Source: Oceanospirillales bacterium (GTDB taxonomy: Bacteria > Pseudomonadota > Gammaproteobacteria > Pseudomonadales > Endozoicomonadaceae). From it: 64,000 nt of DNA. Positions 1 through 8,484 of the stretch are shown piece after piece. Within the stretch, counting starts at the first letter, position 1. Every line of letters begins with the position of its first letter. The DNA lies in contig SIHQ01000005.1 of assembly GCA_004762125.1 (NCBI GenBank), positions 1 to 64,000 on the forward strand. Direction: 5' to 3'. Below the pieces are notes generated by a model. It worked only from the letters and a program-made list of their open reading frames with translations. It did not search any database and had not been told where the DNA came from. The position numbers and the translations under genes were made by a program.

Positions 1-1225
1 GCGAAACCTATCTCACGTATCCGGCCAAGCTGTCGTTGTCTCAGGAGCAGAAATGCTTTCTGGACGACTATGCTGTGCTGTTTGGTGAGGTGTGTCGCCA
101 GTACTACGCTGCCCTGAAAAGCGGCCGTTGTAAATCCCGAAAAGACTACCATGTCTTCACTGGCCAGCGCCTTCCTTATCGCGTTATGCGTGGCGTCGAG
201 CAACATTTGAAAGGTCAGATTAAGTCGCAAGAGACTAATCGAAAGAACTGCATTGCTCAGGACGAGAACAAGCTGGATACGCTGAAGGGCGATATTGCAA
301 AGCTGGCCAAGAAAGTGGTCGGGCAAAAGCGTTCCGGTCAGGATCACTCAAAAACCTCCCAGTCTCTTTTTCAGAAAAGACGTCGATTTAAACGACTGTC
401 AGCTCGTATCGAGCGGATGAGATCCGATAAGGATTCTCATATCTGCTTTGGCGGCAGAAAGCTGTTCAAGGCGAGGCATGATGCCAGTACTGAGGGTGGT
501 CTGGCAGACTGGAAAGCAGAATGGCTGGACAAAAGGCACAGTGAAATTAAGTTGGTTGGTTCCCATGACGAGATACTGGGGAACAGCAATTGCCAGATGA
601 AGACTGCTGGTGATGACTTCGCTGTATCCATTGCGGTGCCTGAGTTGCTGCGGGAAAAGTATGGCACCCGTGTAACGATCAGCGCCTTGCTGTTATTGGC
701 GATGCTGTGAAAAAGGTTGTTTCGATAGCCGAAGCGGCAAGAAAGCCGGTGGTTATTGAAAAGCTCGATTTTAAGCAGAAAAAGAGGCAGCTGCATAAAG
801 AGAATCCGGTGTACGCCCGAATGCTCTCATCGCTGGCTTATGAAAAAATCAAATCCCTGATTGAAGTGAACTGCGCCAAGCGAGGTTTGGAGTGCATCAC
901 GGTCAATCCGGCGTACTCCTCGCAGATCGGGGCGTTGAAATACAAAGAGAAATACGGTCTGTCCACGCACCATGCTGCGGCATTGGTGATTGCGCGAAGA
1001 GGCTTGGGCTTCTGGGATAGGCCTTTAAGAAATGACTACCAGACTGAGAAAAAGGGAGTGGTATCCCATCCGGCACCTGCAAGGAAAACCGGATCGGCAA
1101 TGCCTTACTACCGTGAATTTTTTAGTTGGAAAAGGCGACTCTTGCGAGAGATCGGCACTGGTATGCGCTTTGGGGAGGCTGTCGCTCTGGCAGCTGGAAC
1201 GCAAAGGCGAAGCTTAGCTTCCTAG
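1..1225 (+). pseudogene. TnpB-related (IS200/IS605-type) protein, internally deleted remnant
   Basis: Two reading frames together look like one TnpB-related protein. The first is open from the left edge and ends at 710. The second starts near 707 in another frame and ends at 1225. The first half is the basic, helical N-terminal part. The second half has an EKLDF motif (RuvC-II-like glutamate) and a C-terminal stretch with NPAYSSQIG and a GLSTHHAAALVIARR segment, typical of the TnpB-related accessory subfamily. The region expected between them, with the first RuvC aspartate, is missing, so an internal deletion plus frame change is more likely than a simple frameshift. No TnpA transposase is visible. 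The 5' end lies outside the window. I judge it non-functional; the family call is from motif recall. Confidence 0.7.
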
Positions 1226-1231
1226 TCCGAT

Positions 1232-1253
1232 GGAGGGCGCTACGTCGTCCTCC
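1232..1253 (+). repeat. Hairpin just downstream of the TnpB-related remnant
   Basis: GGAGG (1232-1236) pairs with CCTCC (1249-1253) about 7 bases after the stop codon. Subterminal hairpins at the right end are typical of IS200/IS605 elements, and in active TnpB elements the guide RNA comes from this end. Whether this hairpin is such a remnant is inference. Confidence 0.35.
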
Positions 1254-1317
1254 TCGAACCCTTTACTGTGGGGTTGAACTGGCAAATGAGTAGGTTTGCG
1301 TAGGTTCATAAAAGCGG

Positions 1318-1929
1318 TTAGTTCTTGTTATCAAAGTTAAATGTTGGCAGGTTCAGGTTCATGGTGATGGCTAACATTCTGATCACGAAACCTGCAATCA
1401 GTGTAATGAGAATACAGGCATGCATGGACAGAGAGGTCATGCACAGGCCAAAGAATAACCAAGCGGAAAGAAATGAAATACTGCCATAGAGCTCTTTTCT
1501 GAATACCAGAGGAACCTGGTTGCAGAGAATATCCCTGAGTACCCCACCAAAAGCTCCTGTGAAAACAGCCATTATGCTGGCAACTAGGTAGCCGTGACCC
1601 AATTCAAGGGTCTTCTGGGCACCAATGATACTGAATGTGATCAAACCAATGGCATCCAGAACCAGAAATGCTTCGGTTAGATAGCGCACTAGTGGTCGGA
1701 TGAAAATAGTGACAACTATGGCAAAAGTGGTGATCAGCAAATATTCGGGATGCTCAACCCAGACAAGAGGATGATTGTCCAGAACCACATCCCTGAGTGT
1801 ACCGCCTCCAAAAGCAGTCGCCGTTCCGATAATAAGAATCCCAAAAGGATCCATTTGTTTTTTTCCGGCAGCAATCGCGCCAGACATAGCTTCCACGATT
1901 ATTGCAATAAGATAGAGCGTTTCTAGCAA
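1318..1929 (-). CDS. TRIC-type cation channel family protein (UPF0126, YadS/YicG-like)
   Basis: A 203-residue inner-membrane protein made almost entirely of hydrophobic helices. It has the two-fold repeated pattern of this family: GTATAFGGGTLRDV in the first half and a matching GAFGGVLRDIL in the second. Bacterial members are homotrimeric cation-permeable channels; the physiological ion and role in bacteria are not settled. The start codon is TTG, preceded by AGGAG at a good distance, and no better ATG is present. Length matches E. coli YadS and YicG (about 205 residues). It stands alone between the transposon remnant and the divergently oriented T3SS block, so it has no evident functional partner here. 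Confidence 0.88.
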   Translation of the reverse strand: MLETLYLIAIIVEAMSGAIAAGKKQMDPFGILIIGTATAFGGGTLRDVVLDNHPLVWVEHPEYLLITTFAIVVTIFIRPLVRYLTEAFLVLDAIGLITFSIIGAQKTLELGHGYLVASIMAVFTGAFGGVLRDILCNQVPLVFRKELYGSISFLSAWLFFGLCMTSLSMHACILITLIAGFVIRMLAITMNLNLPTFNFDNKN

Positions 1930-2065
1930 GAGAGGCTCCTGAAGTCACGTTAAGGTTCAGTTTGTTATCTGTGACAATTGTATAAATCGTTAATTCACAT
2001 AAACAGTATATGAAAAGATTAATCTAGACTTAAAAAATAATCGTGCTTCTACAGGTAAGGACACC

Positions 2066-3958
2066 ATGTCTGGAGGTTCTACAGGAGGGATTGGTTCAGA
2101 TGGACCAGTTCCCGTACATTCATCCCCCGTCACTTCAGATGACCCGGTTAATCCTTCCAAAGGAGAACACGGGCGTCGTGAGGTATCTCCTACAACAGGT
2201 CAACGAATTACACCAAGGCCTCAAGAGCATGAATCTCCTGGGAAGAGTATTCACGACAGAAAAACGGCATTGGAGAAGCTACCGTCATCAGAAGAACTGA
2301 GAATGCCAGAAGAGCATGAACTCAGTGATGAGGAAGCAGACAAGTTCATTAAACAAATTCAGGCTCGTAAGAAACAAGAAGGAAGTGTTGATAAGCCCGT
2401 TGAATCTAAAACAAAACCTACGTCCTTGGGTGCTTCTCCTTTAACAGGAGAAAAAAAAGTCCCAACACCTTTATCTCCAGATTCTCGAACGCCTACAAAT
2501 AGCCCTGTTGAGGTAGATCCTCAAACCGGGCAGTCAGCTGATAAGCCTGTTGTAAGTGTGACCGGAGCGCCTAAACCAACTGACAACCCAAAACCGAGTC
2601 CTGATGAGAAACCGTTGCCCGAAATTCCTGAGAAGAAGAGCTTTCTGCAGAAACATGGTAAAGAGCTTGCAGTTACCTTGTCTGGAGCCGGAATCGTCGG
2701 TGTAGGAGCGATACTGAGTGTATTCTTCCCTCCTGCTGGTCTTCTGGTTTATTCCTGTGGTGTCATGATGCTCAGTATGGGTCTGTCGAAAATGCTGTTT
2801 GCTCTTGAAGATACACCTGAAAACGTGCCACAGCCTAAACCGGGTGATCCTAAGCCTGAACCTGAAAAAAAGGAAGAACCGCCTAAAACATCAGATGTTG
2901 ATAAGGGTAAATTTACGGCCGTTAAGAAAAACGTTTTGGATGCCCTTAAAGATGCAGGGATTGCACCTCCCGTTGATGAGAATGGCAACATAGATCAGGC
3001 TAAAGTCAGAGAGGAGCTGGAGAAGCAGAGAGCTATCCAGAAGGAGCACAGAGAAAAGATCTTGCAGCACCCAAAAGGTGCAGAGCTACTGAAGAAGATA
3101 GAAGGGGCTGTTGAGGATGGAACGCCTGCAAATCAGATTATAAAGCAAGCGGTAGCTGCAGCCTGTGAGGGCGATGAAAGTATTGACACTGAAGAGTTGA
3201 TGGATGCTCTTAACCCAGTGCTCAATGTGGCTGAGAACGCAGAACTTCTTAATAGTGATTTGGCTGATGAGGAGAAAGAAGTCAAGGTTAGGGCAGCACT
3301 AGCAGAGTTTGAGAAAAAGCTACCTACCATGAGGGATGAACTTCTCGACAGACTCTATCAGTCAACACAGTCAGCATCACAGGTACCTGCTGCAAACAGT
3401 ACAAAGTTACTGATCAATACTGTTGCTGACCTGCTCCGCAGAGAGAAACAGAGAAGAGCTTTGAAGCGAGGCGAGATACCGATTCCTCCGCCTCTACCGG
3501 CATCACCAGTACCTTCATCATCAACGATTCCTGCACCTCCTGCTGGACCGGTTATCAAGCCAGCTGCACGAGTGCCATCGGGAGAGAGTGTTGCGCCTCA
3601 AACTACTGTATCAACAGCAGCCAGTCCGGTCGCTGCCATCGGTGGAGACTCGAGTGACCAACTAATAGAGAGTTCTAAGGTCCAGCTTAGGGTCTTTAGT
3701 TTTGAATTAGATAAGGTGTTTCCTAACATTGCCGGTAAGCATGGTTTGAATGATGGTCACAAGAATCAGCTGATCGAAATTGCCAAAGAAATAGAAACAG
3801 AATTCGATGCAAAACGAGAAGTTTCAGCGGATCTTAAGCTTTCTAAAAAAATGTTTATGGAACAGCTACAAGAAAAAACAAAGAGTAATAAAGAACTGCA
3901 GATAATAGTGACAGCTATTGAGCAGCAGAGATCAGGTTTTAATCAGTTCAAATCGTAG
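2066..3958 (+). CDS. Proline-rich protein with a hydrophobic segment, candidate T3SS substrate
   Basis: I do not recognise a family. The 630-residue protein begins MSGGSTGGIG and its first ~190 residues are rich in Ser, Thr, Pro and charged residues, so probably disordered. Residues about 201-246 form a long hydrophobic stretch able to make two membrane helices. Prolines follow (251-275), then mostly charged helices (280-435), a proline-rich patch IPIPPPLP...PAPPAGPV (471-497) and a helical C-terminus. It is the first gene of the T3SS block, 81 bases before the tip protein and on the same strand. A Ser/Thr/Pro-rich N-terminus, helices and a poly-proline patch fit a secreted effector or translocon accessory, but this is inference. 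TAAGGA lies before the ATG. Confidence 0.75.
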   Translation: MSGGSTGGIGSDGPVPVHSSPVTSDDPVNPSKGEHGRREVSPTTGQRITPRPQEHESPGKSIHDRKTALEKLPSSEELRMPEEHELSDEEADKFIKQIQARKKQEGSVDKPVESKTKPTSLGASPLTGEKKVPTPLSPDSRTPTNSPVEVDPQTGQSADKPVVSVTGAPKPTDNPKPSPDEKPLPEIPEKKSFLQKHGKELAVTLSGAGIVGVGAILSVFFPPAGLLVYSCGVMMLSMGLSKMLFALEDTPENVPQPKPGDPKPEPEKKEEPPKTSDVDKGKFTAVKKNVLDALKDAGIAPPVDENGNIDQAKVREELEKQRAIQKEHREKILQHPKGAELLKKIEGAVEDGTPANQIIKQAVAAACEGDESIDTEELMDALNPVLNVAENAELLNSDLADEEKEVKVRAALAEFEKKLPTMRDELLDRLYQSTQSASQVPAANSTKLLINTVADLLRREKQRRALKRGEIPIPPPLPASPVPSSSTIPAPPAGPVIKPAARVPSGESVAPQTTVSTAASPVAAIGGDSSDQLIESSKVQLRVFSFELDKVFPNIAGKHGLNDGHKNQLIEIAKEIETEFDAKREVSADLKLSKKMFMEQLQEKTKSNKELQIIVTAIEQQRSGFNQFKS

Positions 3959-3982
3959 GTAGTTGAAAGGAAAAAACTAGAG

Positions 3983-4005
3983 ATGGCTAACAAGTTGATA
4001 GCCAT
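3983..4005 (+). repeat. Small hairpin between the proline-rich gene and the tip gene
   Basis: ATGGCTA (3983-3989) and TAGCCAT (3999-4005) form a perfect 7-bp inverted repeat with a 9-base loop. No T-run follows, so it is more likely an mRNA structure than a terminator. Confidence 0.35.
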
Positions 4006-4039
4006 TATAGGACATAAATAATGGCAGGGAGCCAGACTA

Positions 4040-4909
4040 ATGAGCACTCCGGTTGATCCTCAGACACCTCCTACGCTGACCAGCAGTAGTGGCACAGTAG
4101 AGTTAACCGATGCCAGGCGGGAGTCTTTAAGAGCCGCCGGGTTTAGTGATACTCAAATAGACGCCTTGCTGTCTCTTGCTAACCCTGATGATCAGGGGGA
4201 TTCATTGACGCCAACCCATTTCTCAATGGTTGATAAGACGACGCTGAACAACCTGCAGTTTTCAGGGGGGCTCACTGAAGCCGCCAGGCAGATTGTGTAT
4301 GTGCAGACTCCCGTTTCCATGCTTAATCAGGTTAGTGACCCTCAAAACTGGCAAGGGGATACTTACATCGGACCTGGTGCAGCAGCCGTAAACTCTTACT
4401 TAGAAGGTGAACAGGTAGATTTTTCCAAGCCATCGTTGGATGCACTGGTGATGTCGGTACTCTCAGCAAGAGCCGAAATCATTGAAGTACAACTCAGAGA
4501 TCAGATTCAATCAATTCAGGATAAGAACTCACAACTGGAAACCGCTAATGACTGGTTAGCGAGAGCTAAAGGTAGGAAGGCTGATGCGGGTACGTCGGGT
4601 AATTCAACCTTTGATCAGGATTTCAGAGATTACTGGGACAGCCTTGATGCGGAATATCAAACAACTGACCGTGTTACTGACGATGCTAATGACCCCGCTA
4701 CTGTAGGCCTTCAGCACAACTCAGCAGACTGGGATGTCAATGTTGAGGGACTAAAGGCCAAAATTGAAGCTCTGACCAGTCAATCGCAGCTGGAAACCAC
4801 CAAACTCCAGCAGACTATAAATAAATACAACCAAAGTTTTGAAATGTTATCCAATTTCATAAACAAATATTACCAGTCACTGAGCACAGTGATTCAGAAT
4901 CTACGCTGA
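4040..4909 (+). CDS. sctA: T3SS needle-tip/filament protein, SseB/EspA-like
   Basis: A 289-residue protein in the position expected for the extracellular tip or filament component, directly upstream of a SycD-type chaperone and the two translocators. The last ~50 residues form an amphipathic, Gln/Asn-rich coiled coil ending in LSTVIQNLR, like the C-terminal coiled coil of EspA/SseB-type proteins. A second coiled-coil stretch lies around residues 145-170. Near the N-terminus, residues 29-61 carry the GFSDTQIDALLSLANPDD motif that recurs in both translocators. There is no signal peptide, as expected of a T3SS substrate. GGGAG eight bases before the ATG supports the start. The exact family (SctA versus another translocon part) is inferred from position and coiled coil. 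Confidence 0.7.
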   Translation: MSTPVDPQTPPTLTSSSGTVELTDARRESLRAAGFSDTQIDALLSLANPDDQGDSLTPTHFSMVDKTTLNNLQFSGGLTEAARQIVYVQTPVSMLNQVSDPQNWQGDTYIGPGAAAVNSYLEGEQVDFSKPSLDALVMSVLSARAEIIEVQLRDQIQSIQDKNSQLETANDWLARAKGRKADAGTSGNSTFDQDFRDYWDSLDAEYQTTDRVTDDANDPATVGLQHNSADWDVNVEGLKAKIEALTSQSQLETTKLQQTINKYNQSFEMLSNFINKYYQSLSTVIQNLR

Positions 4910-4927
4910 TCCAGGGGGGATGATCCT

Positions 4928-5404
4928 GTGAGTGAACAAGTTCAAGAGAACGATGGGGAGGAACTGGAAGACACGCTGCTTGAGTTTTTCGGCAAAGGTG
5001 GAACTTTCAAAGATCTCAAGGACATGAGTGACGACGCTATGGAAGCAATCTACAGCGTGGCTTATAACTTGTATCAGGGTGGCAAGTACGATGAAGCCCA
5101 GAAAGTTTTTCAGTTTCTCTGTTTCTACGATCACTTTAATCGTAAATATTTTCTTGGTCTTGGCGCTTGTCAGCAAATGATGAAGCAATACGAACAAGCG
5201 ATAGAGATCTTTACTTTCGCAACAGTGCTTGATGCTGATGACCCACGAGGCATGCTCTACATAGGCGATTGTCATCTGGCCATGGGCGATAAGGATAAAG
5301 CCAAAGGGTGCTACGAGACAGCTATTGAGTGGGGAGCAGGCCAGGCAGCCTATGCTGACGAACTGAAGCGTGCAGAAAACATGCTGGAAAACATAGCTAG
5401 CTAA
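4928..5404 (+). CDS. T3SS translocator chaperone, SycD/LcrH/SicA family
   Basis: A 158-residue class II chaperone of three tetratricopeptide repeats (about residues 40-140), recognisable from NLYQGGKYDEAQKVFQFL, the FLGLGACQQMMKQYEQAI repeat and the GDCHLAMGDKDKAKGCYETA repeat. Chaperones of this family sit in the cytoplasm, bind N-terminal segments of the two hydrophobic translocators in the concave TPR face, and keep them soluble until export. Its place directly upstream of the two translocator genes fits. Start codon is GTG, with AGGGGGGA upstream. The length is usual for the family (about 160-170). Confidence 0.93.
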   Translation: MSEQVQENDGEELEDTLLEFFGKGGTFKDLKDMSDDAMEAIYSVAYNLYQGGKYDEAQKVFQFLCFYDHFNRKYFLGLGACQQMMKQYEQAIEIFTFATVLDADDPRGMLYIGDCHLAMGDKDKAKGCYETAIEWGAGQAAYADELKRAENMLENIAS

Positions 5405-5419
5405 TCGGGGAGTACAGGG

Positions 5420-6976
5420 ATGGCTTCAATTGGTCATAACCCAGCAAGAACAGAGCAAACTTCTGGAGTGAACCCAGCGATAGTTAATAATGCTGTGGAT
5501 CAGGATGAAGCATCTGTTCAGCGAGGTTTCAGTAATCAGAACAGTTATTCCCGTACTGAGGGTGTTGATGCTGCCAGAGTTCAGATCCATGCTCCATCTC
5601 TAGAGGCTCCAGCATCCGATGCCGAGTCAGGTTCAGGTGTTAATGAATTTCTCAAACAACTTAAAGGTGATGGTGGTGAGCCGTCAGTAAGGAATGATCT
5701 CTCTAAAGGCATCAAGAACCTTCAGAAAAATCCTATGGGAAAAGAGATCAGCCAATTGAGAGCGCAGCAGTCCGAATTGGAAGGAATGGGATTCAGTAAA
5801 GCGCAGATAGAGGCACTGGGTGCATTGGCTAACCCTGACGACCCGGACAATTCGTTATCTTCTATGCACTCTGCCAGTGCCAGAATGCTGGGTTTGGATC
5901 CTAATGATGGCAATTCTCAGCTTAATCAGGTGCTCAGGGCTTTTAATGACATCACGGTAAGAATGTCTTCGCTAAGCCACATACCTGATGATTTACAAGC
6001 TGAGTTGGTTGCAGATGTAGAAGCTTTTACCAAAGCAGCGATGAACACCAAGCAGCCTCTGGATATTGATTCAGCCACCACCATGCTGATTCAGATTCAA
6101 TCCAAATTACAGAATGAAAGACTGCGATTTGATCAAGAGAATATAAAAATCGGACAGGTCGCTGCAGAGCAGAGAAGTACCAGTATCATCACTAAAATTC
6201 GTGATTCCATTGAAAAATTAGACAAAGCCGAAAAATCAGCACTGATCGGTAAAATTTTCGGTTACATAGCATTAGCGTTAATGGCCATTGCAACCGTAGT
6301 AGTCGCTGTTGTTGGTATCGTTTTCACTGGCGGTGTACTCACTGTTGTTGCTGTCAGCCTCATGGTTGCTGCTATGGCCGTGATGGTGACGATGATTGCT
6401 TCTTCTGAAACAGATAACTTCATGATGAAGATCTTTGACGGTTTGGCTGGTGGTGATGATGACAAGAAGCAGAAAGCCCGTATTGGTGCCATGGTTTTCT
6501 GGGCGACTGTAATGATCGTTCTTTCCGTGGGAGCTGCTGCCGCCGGTGGTTTTGCAGGTGCGGGTGGCGCTGCAGCCAGTACGGCGAGTGCAGTCACTTC
6601 TACAAGTGCGTCAGGTGCTCAGGTGGCCGCTACTGGTGCAAATACAGCAGCTACAGCAGCGTCCTCTGCAGCTAAAATCACTGCAGTAATCACCAAGCTG
6701 GCCAAGCTGGCCCAGCTCATTGGTGGTGTTTCTCAGATAGCCTCGGGTGGTGCGGATATAGGAACGGCTGCCTACAACTACGAGGCAGACATTTTAAGAG
6801 CAGAAGCGTTGGAAGAAAAAGCTGATATGACCAGGATTAATCAGGGAATAGACGATGCAATTGAAGCTATAGAAAAAGCCATCGACGAGCTTCAAACTGG
6901 TTACTCTTCTATCGCCAATATTATTCGGGCTAACCACGATACTAAAACAACACTGGCGCGCAATTTGCGTGCCTGA
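5420..6976 (+). CDS. sctE: T3SS large translocator, SctE (YopB/IpaB/SseC-like)
   Basis: A 518-residue pore-forming translocator. Two hydrophobic blocks (about residues 277-328 and 356-386) match the membrane-inserting regions of YopB/SseC proteins. Between and around them are amphipathic helices, including a coiled coil at 225-275 and a C-terminal helix pair at 455-510. The N-terminal ~110 residues are polar and probably disordered, holding the secretion signal and chaperone-binding region. Residues 119-157 carry the GFSKAQIEALGALANPDD motif shared with the tip protein and SctB. The N-terminus (SIGHN) resembles that of SctB (SQVGH). The gene follows its chaperone by 15 bases. In this family the protein inserts with SctB into the host membrane. 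Confidence 0.87.
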   Translation: MASIGHNPARTEQTSGVNPAIVNNAVDQDEASVQRGFSNQNSYSRTEGVDAARVQIHAPSLEAPASDAESGSGVNEFLKQLKGDGGEPSVRNDLSKGIKNLQKNPMGKEISQLRAQQSELEGMGFSKAQIEALGALANPDDPDNSLSSMHSASARMLGLDPNDGNSQLNQVLRAFNDITVRMSSLSHIPDDLQAELVADVEAFTKAAMNTKQPLDIDSATTMLIQIQSKLQNERLRFDQENIKIGQVAAEQRSTSIITKIRDSIEKLDKAEKSALIGKIFGYIALALMAIATVVVAVVGIVFTGGVLTVVAVSLMVAAMAVMVTMIASSETDNFMMKIFDGLAGGDDDKKQKARIGAMVFWATVMIVLSVGAAAAGGFAGAGGAAASTASAVTSTSASGAQVAATGANTAATAASSAAKITAVITKLAKLAQLIGGVSQIASGGADIGTAAYNYEADILRAEALEEKADMTRINQGIDDAIEAIEKAIDELQTGYSSIANIIRANHDTKTTLARNLRA

Positions 6977-6999
6977 TCTGTGAACAGGGGAGGTAGTAT

Positions 7000-8424
7000 A
7001 TGTCTCAGGTAGGACACACAGGATCAACTCAGCAGACGCCAGTGGATTACAATGTTAATTCGGCGGCGACACATGGTTCGAAAGCTCTGGATGAAGTGGG
7101 TCGGGGTAATCTGGGCGGTGACAACATTAGCTACTCCAAAGAGTCAGCTAAAACAGAAGCGTTTCAGGGACAACAGAGTCGTGCTCCGGTACTTGATGTT
7201 CCTGATGAAGTAAGGCCCACGCATCTTGAGTCAGCTAATGCTGACCTAGGAGAAATTAATGAGGCCAATGATAAAGCATTGTCTACTACGGATGAGTTGG
7301 CGCAAGCCATGAAAAGCGGCACTATGACGGCAGATCAACAGTCGCAAATACAAAAGCATTCTGACACTCTCAGAGGAACGGCAGGGTATTTAAATAATAT
7401 CCACGGCCATAATGTGGGCAGTGCTGAAGGTAAGCGGAGTGTGCTCGCTGGACTGGGATTCAGTCAGGGGCAGTTGGATTTGCTGATGTCGATGGCCAAC
7501 CCGGATGATGCCAGTAGTTCATTAGCTAGTGTGCACGGCGGTCAAGCAGCCCTTCAGAATAAACAGGATGCTTTATCTTCAATGGGCTTTAGTGAAAGCC
7601 AGATAGAAGCAATGCTGTCTATGGCTGACCCGGTTGCCGGTATTTCTCAGGCTCAAATGGATCGTTATACGGCGGCTCTCAATGGCCAGCAGTTTGGTAC
7701 AGGTGCTCAGATAGCACTGCTTGCCAAAATGGGTTTTAGCGGTTCTCAGGCCAATATGATTCTGGCGGGTGCCAACCCTTCATCATTGCAGGCTCAGAGC
7801 AATCTTATTCAGTCAACAAGTACCAGTCAGGTGGCACAGTTGCAGGCCATGGCGCAGGCAGCTAATACGCTCTCTACAGGGAGTCCGGTGGGCGATAGGG
7901 TAATTCAACAGTTGGTGGACATCTTTGCCGTGTTGGAATTGCTCCATGAAATGGGTGTTCAGGGTCGAAGAACGGCACGAGAAACCCGAGCAATGGAATA
8001 CGATGCCGCTAAGAAGGAAGTCCTCAATCAAGCGAGTGAAATGCGTAAAGCAGCTGTTTATACACTGGCTGCTGGCGTTGCTAGCGGTACGATGAAAATA
8101 GCCGCTGGTGCTGTTTCAATCGGTGGTTCAATGAGTGGCGGCTCAGCTCAACAAGCATCGGTTCGTATGCAGCAATCTGCACAAGCTTCGCAAATGGTGT
8201 CTGGAGTAGGAGACCTCGTTGCTTCTGGTTTGAATTATCAAGCTGCCGAGCATTCTGCGAAGCAGAAGGAGCACGAAGCATTTCAGAAGACGCATGACAA
8301 TGCTGCCCAGAGTTCATCTGAATGGATGCAGCTCCAGCAAGATATGGTTAAGACAGCACAAAGTAAAATGGATGAAATTATCCGCACCTGGTTCGAGACA
8401 CTGAAAACTACGACCAGAGGATAA
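7000..8424 (+). CDS. sctB: T3SS small translocator, SctB (SseD/EspB/YopD-like)
   Basis: A 474-residue protein 23 bases after sctE. It has one modest hydrophobic region (about residues 351-376, Ala/Gly-rich) followed by a long Gln/Ala-rich helical C-terminus ending in an amphipathic WFETLKT stretch. This fits the single-pass translocator of the SseD/EspB type. It is longer than usual for this partner because residues 148-265 hold three copies of the GFSxxQ motif also seen in sctE and the tip protein. The start is supported by GGGAGG six bases before the ATG. Assignment to SctB rather than a second SctE-like protein rests on the single hydrophobic region and gene order. Confidence 0.8.
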   Translation: MSQVGHTGSTQQTPVDYNVNSAATHGSKALDEVGRGNLGGDNISYSKESAKTEAFQGQQSRAPVLDVPDEVRPTHLESANADLGEINEANDKALSTTDELAQAMKSGTMTADQQSQIQKHSDTLRGTAGYLNNIHGHNVGSAEGKRSVLAGLGFSQGQLDLLMSMANPDDASSSLASVHGGQAALQNKQDALSSMGFSESQIEAMLSMADPVAGISQAQMDRYTAALNGQQFGTGAQIALLAKMGFSGSQANMILAGANPSSLQAQSNLIQSTSTSQVAQLQAMAQAANTLSTGSPVGDRVIQQLVDIFAVLELLHEMGVQGRRTARETRAMEYDAAKKEVLNQASEMRKAAVYTLAAGVASGTMKIAAGAVSIGGSMSGGSAQQASVRMQQSAQASQMVSGVGDLVASGLNYQAAEHSAKQKEHEAFQKTHDNAAQSSSEWMQLQQDMVKTAQSKMDEIIRTWFETLKTTTRG

Positions 8425-8430
8425 ACCGAT

Positions 8431-8468
8431 TCAGGGGAAGGTGTGTTGAGCGGTCAACCTTCTCCTGA
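8431..8468 (+). promoter_or_regulatory. Strong intercistronic hairpin between sctB and sctW
   Basis: TCAGGGGAAGG (8431-8441) pairs with CCTTCTCCTGA (8458-8468), an 11-bp stem with one G-U pair; the loop can form an inner TTGA/TCAA stem. It ends 16 bases before the sctW ATG and overlaps no gene. No T-run follows, so a simple terminator is unlikely. A role in mRNA processing, 3' protection of the translocon message or control of sctW translation is inference. Confidence 0.55.
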
Positions 8469-8484
8469 TAGCAGAGGATAGTGA

